A stretch of DNA of 64,000 nt from positions 124,001-188,000 of the forward strand of contig NZ_VEWK01000009.1 of NCBI RefSeq assembly GCF_006376675.1, written 5' to 3'. A model generated the notes under the pieces. That model was not told where the DNA came from. It was given only the letters and a program-made list of their open reading frames with translations, and ran no database searches. The stretch comes from Brucella pecoris. Its GTDB lineage: Bacteria; Pseudomonadota; Alphaproteobacteria; Rhizobiales; Rhizobiaceae. Position 1 is the stretch's first letter. Each line of letters starts with the position of its first letter. The translations under genes and the position numbers were made by a program. This document shows, in pieces, positions 27,514-34,807 of this stretch.

Positions 27514-28197
27514 ATGACTGATTTGCAGAACTGGACGCCGCGCCCGAAGCCGGAACGCAAAGTGCTTGAGGGCCGTTATGTGCGGCTGGAACCACTCGAC
27601 CCGAAGAAGCATGGGGACGAGCTTTTCGCCGCTTCTTCGGTGGCCGATGCGGATCAGCGCTTCACCTGGTTGTTTGAATTTCCGCCCGCAACCCGCGAAG
27701 AATTCGAGCCCTGGCTGGAAAAGGTGGCGAAGAGTGAAGATCCGCTGTTTTTCGTGGTGATCGACAAGGCGAGCGGCAAGGTGGCCGGGCGGCAGGCGCT
27801 GATGCGCACCGATCCGACAAATGGCGTGATCGAGATCGGTAGTATTTATTGGGGGCCGTTGATTTCGCGCAAACCGGCTGCCACCGAAGCGCAGTTCCTG
27901 TTCATGCAGTATATTTTCGATGAGCTTGGCTATCGCCGCTATGAATGGAAGTGCCACAATGAAAACGGGCCGTCCAAGCGTGCGGCTGAACGCTTTGGCT
28001 TTTCGTTCGAGGGGATTTTCCGCCAGCATATGGTGGCAAAGGGCAGGAACCGCGATACGGCGTGGTTTTCCATTCTCGACAGCGAATGGCCTGCCTTGAA
28101 GAAAGCCTATCAGGCATGGCTTGCGCCGGAAAATTTTGATAGTGACGGTCAGCAGAAGAAGAAGCTGGAGGAGTTTCGTGATCTCGGGCGAACGTAA
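27514..28197 (+). CDS. GNAT acetyltransferase, RimJ/RimL type
   Basis: 227 residues from the ATG at 27514 (GGGAGA upstream). The fold follows the RimJ/RimL subgroup: LEGRYVRLEPLDPKKHGDEL at the start, IEIGSIYWGPLISRKPAATE in the middle and NENGPSKRAAERFGFSFEG toward the end. It would transfer an acetyl group from acetyl-CoA to a protein N-terminus or small amine; the substrate is unknown. It overlaps the next small gene by 20 nt, so the two are likely cotranscribed. Confidence 0.85.
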   Translation: MTDLQNWTPRPKPERKVLEGRYVRLEPLDPKKHGDELFAASSVADADQRFTWLFEFPPATREEFEPWLEKVAKSEDPLFFVVIDKASGKVAGRQALMRTDPTNGVIEIGSIYWGPLISRKPAATEAQFLFMQYIFDELGYRRYEWKCHNENGPSKRAAERFGFSFEGIFRQHMVAKGRNRDTAWFSILDSEWPALKKAYQAWLAPENFDSDGQQKKKLEEFRDLGRT

Positions 28198-28387
28198 GAA
28201 GAGCAATCCGGCAATTGCCGCTGCCATTATCCTGATCGGCTTTGGGGTGCTTGCCTATTTCGTGCCCAGCATCATGCTGGCGCTGGGCAAGCGCTCGCAG
28301 GTCGCGGCGATCATCTTCCCGATTGTTTTCGTTCTCGGCTTTTTTGCGATTTTCTGGCTGCGTTCAAAAAGGCAGAAGAGGGACTAA
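28178..28387 (+). CDS. Small two-helix membrane protein
   Basis: 69 residues from a GTG at 28178, preceded at good distance by GGAGGAG inside the 3' end of the acetyltransferase gene. There are two hydrophobic helices (about 11-30 and 40-58) with a basic C-terminus (RSKRQKRD). I do not recognise the family. The upstream overlap suggests translational coupling with the GNAT gene, and its 3' end overlaps the convergent NicO gene by 4 nt. Confidence 0.6.
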   Translation: MISGERKKSNPAIAAAIILIGFGVLAYFVPSIMLALGKRSQVAAIIFPIVFVLGFFAIFWLRSKRQKRD

Positions 28388-29487
28388 CCAACCAGCGAAG
28401 CACTGAGCAACAGCGCCCCCGTGAGCGCGATGAACAGGGCGGCGGCGACTTCGATTGCCGCCTTCAGCCGTCCCGACATGGCATTGCTGCCTGCAAAGCG
28501 CAGCGCCGTGTTCTTTGCGGTGACGGCCAGCGTGGCGAGAACAGCCACGGTGATGAATGTGCCGAACGCCATGGCGAACACCGAGAGAAGCCCGCCGACC
28601 ATCAGGCCATTCAAAAGCGCAAACGTCAGCACGATCAGCGCGCCGGAGCAGGGGCGCAGGCCCACTGACAAAATCGCGGACCAAGCCGTTTTCCAGTTGA
28701 AATCGTCGCCGAGTGTCGACGGATCGGCAATATGGGCTTTGCCGCAGGCGGTGCACACATCACCTTCGCCGATGAAGATATGATCCGACGCGGCGGCAGT
28801 TGTGGGTTTGTAGTTGAGCTTTACCGTGCTTCCGGCCGCTGCCGCCCGCGTGGCTTGCGAAATACTGCCTTGCCATGCCGGACCGGAAGCCATTGCCGGT
28901 TCAGGTGCTGCGGCAAAAAGCGACGAGGCCGGGCTGGGGCTTGCATTGTCCTGCTTCTTGAAAAGCAGCGGCAGTTTGCGCGCCAGAAGCCAAAGGCCGA
29001 AAAACAGGACAAGCGCAAAGCTTGCGATTTCCATATAGCGGGCAGTCTGGTTCATGGAGATGCCGGTGCCGCGCAGCAGGAACCATGCGAGGCCGACGAC
29101 AGCGATGGCCATAATCGCCTGCAAAAGCGATGAAATGAATGACAGGAAGATGCCGCGCCGAAGCGCCGTTTCATTGGCGATCATATAGGAGGAGATGACG
29201 GCCTTGCCGTGGCCGGGCCCTGCCGCATGAAAAATACCGTAGATGAAGGAAAGCCCGACAAGAACCGAAGCCTGCCATGGATCCTCGCGCATGGCTTTCA
29301 GTGCGTTGGTCATGGCGAGATAGAATGTGCGCTGCTGCTCGTTCATCCAAAGGATGATGTGTGCGAAAGGCCCTGTCGGCTTCATTGCCACCTCATTCGC
29401 GCCAATGCCGAGCGATGACTGCGCATAGGCTTGCGCAACGATCATCGTAAGGCAAAGGGTTAGAATGAAGGTAGCCGGTTTTCTCAT
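28384..29487 (-). CDS. Nickel/cobalt transporter, NicO/RcnA family
   Basis: 367 residues. A signal-like N-terminus is followed by six or more membrane segments. The metal-binding motifs of the NicO family are present: HAAGPGHGK (about 88-96) and GLRPCSGALIVL in the C-terminal half. The central loop holds a CTACGKAH cysteine/histidine pair. It moves Ni2+ or Co2+ across the inner membrane; import or export cannot be told. Its start overlaps the DUF1007 stop codon by one base, so the two are coupled. Confidence 0.85.
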   Translation of the reverse strand: MRKPATFILTLCLTMIVAQAYAQSSLGIGANEVAMKPTGPFAHIILWMNEQQRTFYLAMTNALKAMREDPWQASVLVGLSFIYGIFHAAGPGHGKAVISSYMIANETALRRGIFLSFISSLLQAIMAIAVVGLAWFLLRGTGISMNQTARYMEIASFALVLFFGLWLLARKLPLLFKKQDNASPSPASSLFAAAPEPAMASGPAWQGSISQATRAAAAGSTVKLNYKPTTAAASDHIFIGEGDVCTACGKAHIADPSTLGDDFNWKTAWSAILSVGLRPCSGALIVLTFALLNGLMVGGLLSVFAMAFGTFITVAVLATLAVTAKNTALRFAGSNAMSGRLKAAIEVAAALFIALTGALLLSASLVG

Positions 29488-30191
29488 CAGCCTGTTTTTC
29501 CTTTCGGCTCACAGTCGATCTCAAGACGGGTGGCGAAGATTTTCGACATGTCCGTGCCCATGGGATCGTTGAAGAAAGCATCGGTCAGTGTCGCCTGATT
29601 CTGGGCGAGTGCCTCATCCGGATTGGGTCGCACGACCTTGGCAGTGCAGCCAGCGGGCAGGCCTTTCACGACCAGATCGCTGTCATGCATGTAATCAATG
29701 GCGGTATAGAAAGTCGGGTCATAGACACCGAAGCTGACCTTGTGGCCAGCGGCAAGCTTCAACGGCATTTCAGGCTTGCTGGTAAAAACGATCAACAGGC
29801 GATTATCGGTGAAATCGGCTGCAAGGTCGGTTGGCCTTGCCATTTTCACATCTTTGCCGTCGTCCAGAACGGTCTGGAAATATTTGAACTCGGCAATCGA
29901 GCCGTTGATGACATGGCCAAGGTCGATCAGTTCGTTCTTGTCGAGCTTGAGATCGCCATTCTTGTCGAACTCCATCAGAACGGTCGAAGAAAAAACGTCG
30001 TCGAAACGCCATACATGGGCAAGTTGTTGCACCGTGCCATCAGGCGCGATGGTCAGTTCCAGTCGTGCGTCGGCAAAGACATGCGGGTGAGCGAGCGCAA
30101 GTGTTGGCAAACATCCCGCCAGCAATGCGATTGCGGCAGACTGGATGAAACCACGCTTGAGCCAGGGCAAAACCACCATAGAAAATTCCAT
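29487..30191 (-). CDS. DUF1007 periplasmic protein, partner of the NicO transporter
   Basis: 234 residues from the ATG at 30191 (an ATG at 30179 is also possible). A signal peptide ends near LALAHPH, exposing an N-terminal HPHVFAD motif that could bind metal. The domain (DARLELTIAPDGTVQQLAHV, FDKNGDLKLDKNELIDLG) matches DUF1007, often encoded next to NicO-type transporters. The DKNGDLKLDKNE stretch looks like an EF-hand-style loop. It is probably a periplasmic metal carrier or receptor for the downstream transporter. Confidence 0.78.
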   Translation of the reverse strand: MEFSMVVLPWLKRGFIQSAAIALLAGCLPTLALAHPHVFADARLELTIAPDGTVQQLAHVWRFDDVFSSTVLMEFDKNGDLKLDKNELIDLGHVINGSIAEFKYFQTVLDDGKDVKMARPTDLAADFTDNRLLIVFTSKPEMPLKLAAGHKVSFGVYDPTFYTAIDYMHDSDLVVKGLPAGCTAKVVRPNPDEALAQNQATLTDAFFNDPMGTDMSKIFATRLEIDCEPKGKTG

Positions 30192-30234
30192 TAGATCACG
30201 CTTATGCCCGAAGGCGGCAAAAGTGCGACGTTCT

Positions 30235-30295
30235 ATTTGTTTTATCGCGCATCTTAGTCCCGAAAACCGTTTCACACTTTTCGGAATGCGCTCTA
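30235..30295. repeat. Intergenic repeat, type B, supplying the LysR gene stop codon
   Basis: It contains CCCGAAAACCGTTTCACACTTTTCGGAATGCGCTCTA. On the minus strand it begins TAGAGCGCATTCC, and that TAG is the stop of the LysR-type gene. Confidence 0.85.
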
Positions 30296-31186
30296 TTCCC
30301 GCTCCTTGAACCATTGGGTCAGAAAATCGACTAATGCCCGGATTTTTGCCGGCAGATAACGCCGATGCGGATAGACAGCATAGATACCGCCGTCCTTCAC
30401 GATGAATTCATTCAGGCAGGCGATCAGTCTGCCGCGTTCGATTTCCTCTTCGGCGATGAAGGCTGGAAGCATACAGAAGCCGAGGCCAGCCAGTGCCGCA
30501 TTCTTTGTGGCAACGGGGCTGTTGATTTCGATCGGGCCATTGACCGCCACAGTCATCATCGAGCCATCGGTATTGCGGAAATGCCAGTTGTTGCGCGAAC
30601 GTGCATTGGTGTCGATGATGCAAGGCCGGTCGGCCAGATCTTCGGGACGTTCGGGCTTGCCGACGCGGGCGATCAGTTCCGGTGCGCCGCACAGGATGGA
30701 ATGGAACGGCGACAGCCTCTTTGCAATGAGGGAGGAGTCCTGCAATCGCGTGATGCGGATCGCAAGATCGAAGCCTTCTTCCACCAGATCGACAAAGCGA
30801 TCATCCAGCCGCACGTCGAGAACGATCTCCGGATGCGCGAGGCAGAAATCGATCAGTGATTGGCCGATGACGGCATCGGCGAACGTGCGCGGGGCCGACA
30901 GCTTGATGCGCCCGCGCGCATCCGAACTGGTTTCACTGACGGCATCCTGCAGCGCGTCGATCTCACGGATGATTTCCAGGGCGCGGTGATAATAGGTGTG
31001 CCCGGCTTCGGTCAGCGAGAACTGTCGCGTGGTGCGGTTCAGAAGGCGCGCACCAAGTTCGTCCTCCAGCTCGCGTACATATTTGGACAACAGCGCCTTG
31101 GAGCGCCCGATTTTTCGCGCGGCGGCGGAAAAGCCTTCAGCCTCGACCACGTCGATGAAGGCGCGCATACGTGTGAGGGTGTCCAT
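30293..31186 (-). CDS. LysR-type transcriptional regulator
   Basis: 297 residues. The N-terminal winged helix-turn-helix (MRAFIDVVEAEGFSAAARKI, LLSKYVRELEDELGARLLNR) is followed by an inducer-binding domain from about residue 90. The sequence resembles the large CrgA/DsdC-like LysR subgroup. It starts 3 bp after the amidase stop codon on the same strand, so it is probably cotranscribed with the amidase rather than divergent as is usual. Its inducer is unknown. Confidence 0.9.
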   Translation of the reverse strand: MDTLTRMRAFIDVVEAEGFSAAARKIGRSKALLSKYVRELEDELGARLLNRTTRQFSLTEAGHTYYHRALEIIREIDALQDAVSETSSDARGRIKLSAPRTFADAVIGQSLIDFCLAHPEIVLDVRLDDRFVDLVEEGFDLAIRITRLQDSSLIAKRLSPFHSILCGAPELIARVGKPERPEDLADRPCIIDTNARSRNNWHFRNTDGSMMTVAVNGPIEINSPVATKNAALAGLGFCMLPAFIAEEEIERGRLIACLNEFIVKDGGIYAVYPHRRYLPAKIRALVDFLTQWFKERE

Positions 31187-31189
31187 GGT

Positions 31190-32377
31190 CTAGCCCCGCT
31201 CCCCTATGATGTTTTTGGCCAATGTGAGCAGCGCCCGGTCGCTGCCGCGTGGTCCGATGAAGGAAATGCCGAAAGGTGCGCCCTGCACCTGTCCCAAGGG
31301 TAATGTGATTTGCGGCAGGCCGGAAAGCACCGAAAGACAGAGCAGGCGCAAAGCCTGTTCGCGATAGGCCTGCAAGGTTTCGAAAGGTTCATTTGCAAGT
31401 GGTGCAGCGCCCGGCACGGTCGGCAGCACCAGCACGGATTTCTGACCGATGATCTGTTCGAGTTCCTGGGTGAAATGTGCTCGCCGCACACGCTGGCTGG
31501 CAACGAGATCGGCGGCAATTTCCGCGCCGAAAGCAAAACGGTCCGCGACGCCGGGGCCGAGCTTGCGGTCGCCCGAAGAAATCCAGCCGCCGTGTGTCGC
31601 CCAGGCTTCCGCACCCTGTATATGGCGGAAGACAAGATAAAGCTCGTCTATCGAGAGTGTCGGCTGGCTGGCCGCCTTGATGCTTGAGAAATGCGAGCGC
31701 ACTTCGGCAAACATGGCACGATAGGCATCCGTTTCGGCCTCGCCGAGCAGAAGCTGCTCCAGAACCGGCATATAGAGAAGTCGCGTCAGGCTGAACCCTT
31801 GTTTATCGTCGCCAAGCAGGATGGTGCCAACCCGGTCGTAGAGTTGGATGTCACGCGCAAACCATCCAACCGTATCGAGCGAGGGCGCAAGCGGCATGAT
31901 GCCTTCGAGTGGAATGCGACCATGGGTGGTGCGCAAGCCAACGAGACCGCAGAAGCTCGCAGGCGCCCGGATGGAGCCGCCCGTATCGGAGCCAAACGCA
32001 ATATCGGCGATCTTGCCAGCCACTGCAGCTGCCGAACCGGACGACGAGCCGCCGGTAACGCGATCCGGCGCTGCGGGATTGATCGGATAGGGGAAATGCG
32101 AATTCTGCCCCATCAGAGAGAAGGCCAGTTCATCCGTCTGGGCCTTGCCGACAAATTCGGCACCGGCGTCGAGAAGCTTTGCCACCACGGGAGCCGATCT
32201 TTCGGCGGCAGGTGATTCGGCCTCGATCTGCGGGTTGCCGCATCCGGTCACCATTCCGGCGACGTCATAAATGTCTTTTACGGCCAGCCGTTCACCTTTA
32301 AGCGGCCCATTCGATGTATGAACAGGCGGCTTTTCGGGTTTTGCAATGATGGCGTTGAAGGGGTCGAAACTGGCCAT
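31190..32377 (-). CDS. Amidase, amidase-signature family
   Basis: 395 residues. The catalytic triad of the amidase-signature family is visible: Lys in AVKDIYDVAG, cis-Ser in GGSSSGSAAAVA, and the nucleophile region FGSDTGGSIRAPASFCG. The length is at the short end of the family, similar to small plant/rhizobial-type amidases. It would hydrolyse an amide to acid and ammonia; the substrate cannot be read from the sequence. First gene of a two-gene unit with the LysR regulator. Confidence 0.88.
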   Translation of the reverse strand: MASFDPFNAIIAKPEKPPVHTSNGPLKGERLAVKDIYDVAGMVTGCGNPQIEAESPAAERSAPVVAKLLDAGAEFVGKAQTDELAFSLMGQNSHFPYPINPAAPDRVTGGSSSGSAAAVAGKIADIAFGSDTGGSIRAPASFCGLVGLRTTHGRIPLEGIMPLAPSLDTVGWFARDIQLYDRVGTILLGDDKQGFSLTRLLYMPVLEQLLLGEAETDAYRAMFAEVRSHFSSIKAASQPTLSIDELYLVFRHIQGAEAWATHGGWISSGDRKLGPGVADRFAFGAEIAADLVASQRVRRAHFTQELEQIIGQKSVLVLPTVPGAAPLANEPFETLQAYREQALRLLCLSVLSGLPQITLPLGQVQGAPFGISFIGPRGSDRALLTLAKNIIGERG

Positions 32378-32529
32378 TGTTCACAACATGCAGCAATTAA
32401 CGGGTTGTTTACGCTCTTTCGAGGCGGGTCTAAGCTGGGAATGTTTCACTTATATTGAACAATGGCAAGCATGCCGTTCAACGCGATTCCACCAAAAATA
32501 AATTTGTCCGGAGAAATTTTTGTCATTGA

Positions 32530-32958
32530 ATGGTCACGACTTTGCGCTTATATCGCGCTTGCCCAAAGTCGCACGTGCCTGTGGGTGTCCGCCGATCCTC
32601 GAATGGTGAGGAATTCGGTACGGTACCTGGACCTAACCGCTCCAGTCGATCTGTTGGCCAACCGCCAGATCGAGGACATCTTGAAGCAACGACGGTGCGG
32701 GCCTTTCTAGTGTCTTTCGGCTGTCCAAAAGCCGAAATTGCTGAAGAGGCACACCTTCATTGCCAGAAGTGCGGATGCGGTTCTCCAATTCCAATCCAAG
32801 GCAGACAAAGCGGAGTAACGCGGGTTTAGCGTTGTTCCATCGCCGCATGAGTTTTCGCGTGACATCAGCACCTCCAAAGGCTGACTTCACGGCGGAGGCG
32901 TTCATGCACACTTTGTCCCTTAGATGCGGCAACAGATAAGCCGTGCGGGAGAACGACC
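32530..32958 (+). ncRNA. Structured leader RNA of the ornithine decarboxylase gene, probable speF motif
   Basis: The 580-bp gap before the decarboxylase gene holds several strong stems: CGACTTTG/CAAAGTCG (32537-32544, 32564-32571), TCCTC/GAGGA with flanking CCGA/TCGG (32592-32617), CGATCTG/CAGATCG (32647-32653, 32666-32672), TTTCGGCT/AGCCGAAA (32715-32722, 32730-32737), and long-range GCCGCAT/ATGCGGC (32842-32848, 32924-32930). A long conserved RNA called speF is known upstream of this gene in Rhizobiales; position and size fit. I identify it by context and structure, not by alignment. It may sense polyamines. Confidence 0.6.
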
Positions 32959-34092
32959 ATGGCAACGCAGCGTATTATCGATTTCCTCAACACCCGCCGT
33001 CCGGACGGTCCTTGCCTCGTCGTCGACACCGACGTCGTGCGCGACAACTATCTAAGCTTCGAGAAGGCTTTGCCCTATTCGCGCATTTTCTATGCGGTGA
33101 AGGCAAATCCTGCGCCGGAAATCCTGCGCCTGCTCGCTTCGCTTGGCTCGTGCTTCGACACCGCTTCGGTTGCTGAAATCGAAATGGCGCTGGAAGCCGG
33201 CGCAACGCCAAACCGCATCTCCTATGGTAACACCATCAAGAAGGAGCGCGATATCGCGCGCGCTTTCGAGCTGGGCATTCGCCTTTATGCGGTCGACTGC
33301 GTTGAAGAAGTCGAGAAGGTTGCCCGCGTCGCTCCGGGCAGCCGTGTATTCTGCCGTGTGCTGACGGACGGTGAAGGCGCCGAATGGCCGCTGTCGCGCA
33401 AATTCGGTTGCGTGCCTGCGATGGCCATCGACGTTCTGCGCCACGCAAAGTCGCTCGGTCTCGATTCCTACGGTGTATCGTTCCACGTCGGCTCGCAGCA
33501 GACGGACCTCAGTGCATGGGATCGCGCGCTCAGCGACGCGGCTTCTGTGTTCCGCACCCTTGCTGACGAAGGCATTGTTCTGCGTATGGTCAATATGGGC
33601 GGCGGTTTCCCGACCCGTTATCTCAAGGACGTGCCAACTGCTCAAGCTTACGGCATGGCGATCTTCGATGCGCTGTCCAAGCATTTCGGTAACCGTATCC
33701 CAGAAACCATTATCGAACCGGGCCGCGGCATGGTCGGCAATGCAGGCGTGATCAAGACCGAAGTGGTTCTGGTCTCGCGCAAGGCGGACAACGACAATGT
33801 GCGCTGGGTCTATCTCGACATTGGCAAGTTCGGCGGTCTCGCCGAAACCATGGACGAGGCGATCCGCTATCAGATCGTGACCCCGCATGACGGCAGCGAA
33901 ACCGAACCATGCGTGCTGGCTGGCCCGACCTGCGACAGTGCGGACGTGCTTTATGAAAAGACGCCGTACCCGCTGCCGGTCTCGCTGACCATCGGTGATG
34001 AAATCCTCATCGAAGGCACGGGCGCATATACCACCACCTATTCGGCAGTGGCGTTCAACGGCTTCGAACCGCTCCGATCCTACGTCATCTGA
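32959..34092 (+). CDS. speF: Ornithine decarboxylase, PLP fold type III
   Basis: 377 residues. The PLP lysine is in FYAVKANPAPEILRLLASLG (about residue 36). VSFHVGSQQTD, the glycine loop NMGGGFPTRY and EPGRGMVGNAG bind the cofactor phosphate. The C-terminal GPTCDSADVLYEK carries the catalytic Cys. This is the eukaryote-like alanine-racemase-fold ODC class of alphaproteobacteria. It makes putrescine, precursor of the homospermidine made by Hss; lysine may also be accepted. Expression is probably controlled by the long leader RNA. Confidence 0.93.
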   Translation: MATQRIIDFLNTRRPDGPCLVVDTDVVRDNYLSFEKALPYSRIFYAVKANPAPEILRLLASLGSCFDTASVAEIEMALEAGATPNRISYGNTIKKERDIARAFELGIRLYAVDCVEEVEKVARVAPGSRVFCRVLTDGEGAEWPLSRKFGCVPAMAIDVLRHAKSLGLDSYGVSFHVGSQQTDLSAWDRALSDAASVFRTLADEGIVLRMVNMGGGFPTRYLKDVPTAQAYGMAIFDALSKHFGNRIPETIIEPGRGMVGNAGVIKTEVVLVSRKADNDNVRWVYLDIGKFGGLAETMDEAIRYQIVTPHDGSETEPCVLAGPTCDSADVLYEKTPYPLPVSLTIGDEILIEGTGAYTTTYSAVAFNGFEPLRSYVI

Positions 34093-34133
34093 TCATTCGG
34101 ATTAGATCATACCTTCAGAAATCCCGAATGATC
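34091..34133 (+). other. Long inverted repeat after the ornithine decarboxylase gene
   Basis: GATCATTCGG (34091-34100) is perfectly repeated inverted as CCGAATGATC (34124-34133), 23 nt apart. The left arm includes the last base of the TGA stop. There is no T run, so it is not a standard terminator. Confidence 0.7.
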
Positions 34134-34203
34134 CTCTCAATCCGTCTGGTGCCGCAAGGCACTGGACGGGGTGTGCTGCTGCCGCTTTGCGGGGATAGAT
34201 GTC

Positions 34204-34806
34204 ATGAATGCGACTCTGGAAATTCAGGAAAATACAGCAACCGTCGTCGCTCCGGCTTTCACAATAGCGGGCGAAACGCTGGAGCACGTGCTTGCGCGCG
34301 AAGCGCTGCTCGATCGTGCCATGGGCGAAGGCCGTCGCCGGAAATCATCGGAGAAGCTGCGTCGCGGTCGTCTGCCCGCAGAAGGGCTGGCTTTTGCAGC
34401 ACTTGGCGAAGACGGATTGCTCGCAGGCACCGTAAGGCTGTGGGATGTTCATGCCGGTCTCGATGCTTTCGGTTTTCCGGTATCTGCCTTGCTGCTCGGC
34501 CCGCTGGCTGTCGATCCATCCGCTGCCGGTGGCGGTATCGGTTCGGCCTTGATGCGTCATGCGATTGATGAAGCAAAACGCCGTGGCGATGGTGCGATCC
34601 TGCTCGTCGGCGATCCGGAATATTATGAGCGCTTCGGCTTTACTGCCGGGAAAACGGGCGAGCTTGCCATGCCCGGTCCATACGAGAAGCGTCGCTTTCT
34701 GGCGCTCGAACTGAAGCCCGGCCATCTTGACGGGGCACATGGCATCCTGCGGGCGAGCGGACGCAAGGTGCCGCGTGTTGAGACCTCTTTGCGGCTGTTC
34801 GCATGA
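34204..34806 (+). CDS. GNAT N-acetyltransferase, YhbS-like
   Basis: 200 residues from the ATG at 34204. The acetyl-CoA loop reads VDPSAAGGGIGSALMRHAID, and the segment GDPEYYERFGFTAGK is typical of the YhbS-type GNAT group. It lies 110 bp downstream of ornithine decarboxylase on the same strand, separated by an inverted repeat. An amine or polyamine substrate is a reasonable guess but unsupported by sequence detail. The first 30 residues are poorly conserved. Confidence 0.85.
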   Translation: MNATLEIQENTATVVAPAFTIAGETLEHVLAREALLDRAMGEGRRRKSSEKLRRGRLPAEGLAFAALGEDGLLAGTVRLWDVHAGLDAFGFPVSALLLGPLAVDPSAAGGGIGSALMRHAIDEAKRRGDGAILLVGDPEYYERFGFTAGKTGELAMPGPYEKRRFLALELKPGHLDGAHGILRASGRKVPRVETSLRLFA

Positions 34807-34807
34807 T

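Noticed and set aside
27097..28227. 376-codon minus-strand frame spanning modC and the GNAT gene
   Set aside because: It crosses two well-supported genes and their terminator in antisense; no recognisable domain.
32462..32710. 82-codon frame in the leader before ornithine decarboxylase
   Set aside because: No ribosome site and it conflicts with the structured-RNA interpretation; the frame starting at 32530 is discussed instead as part of that finding.
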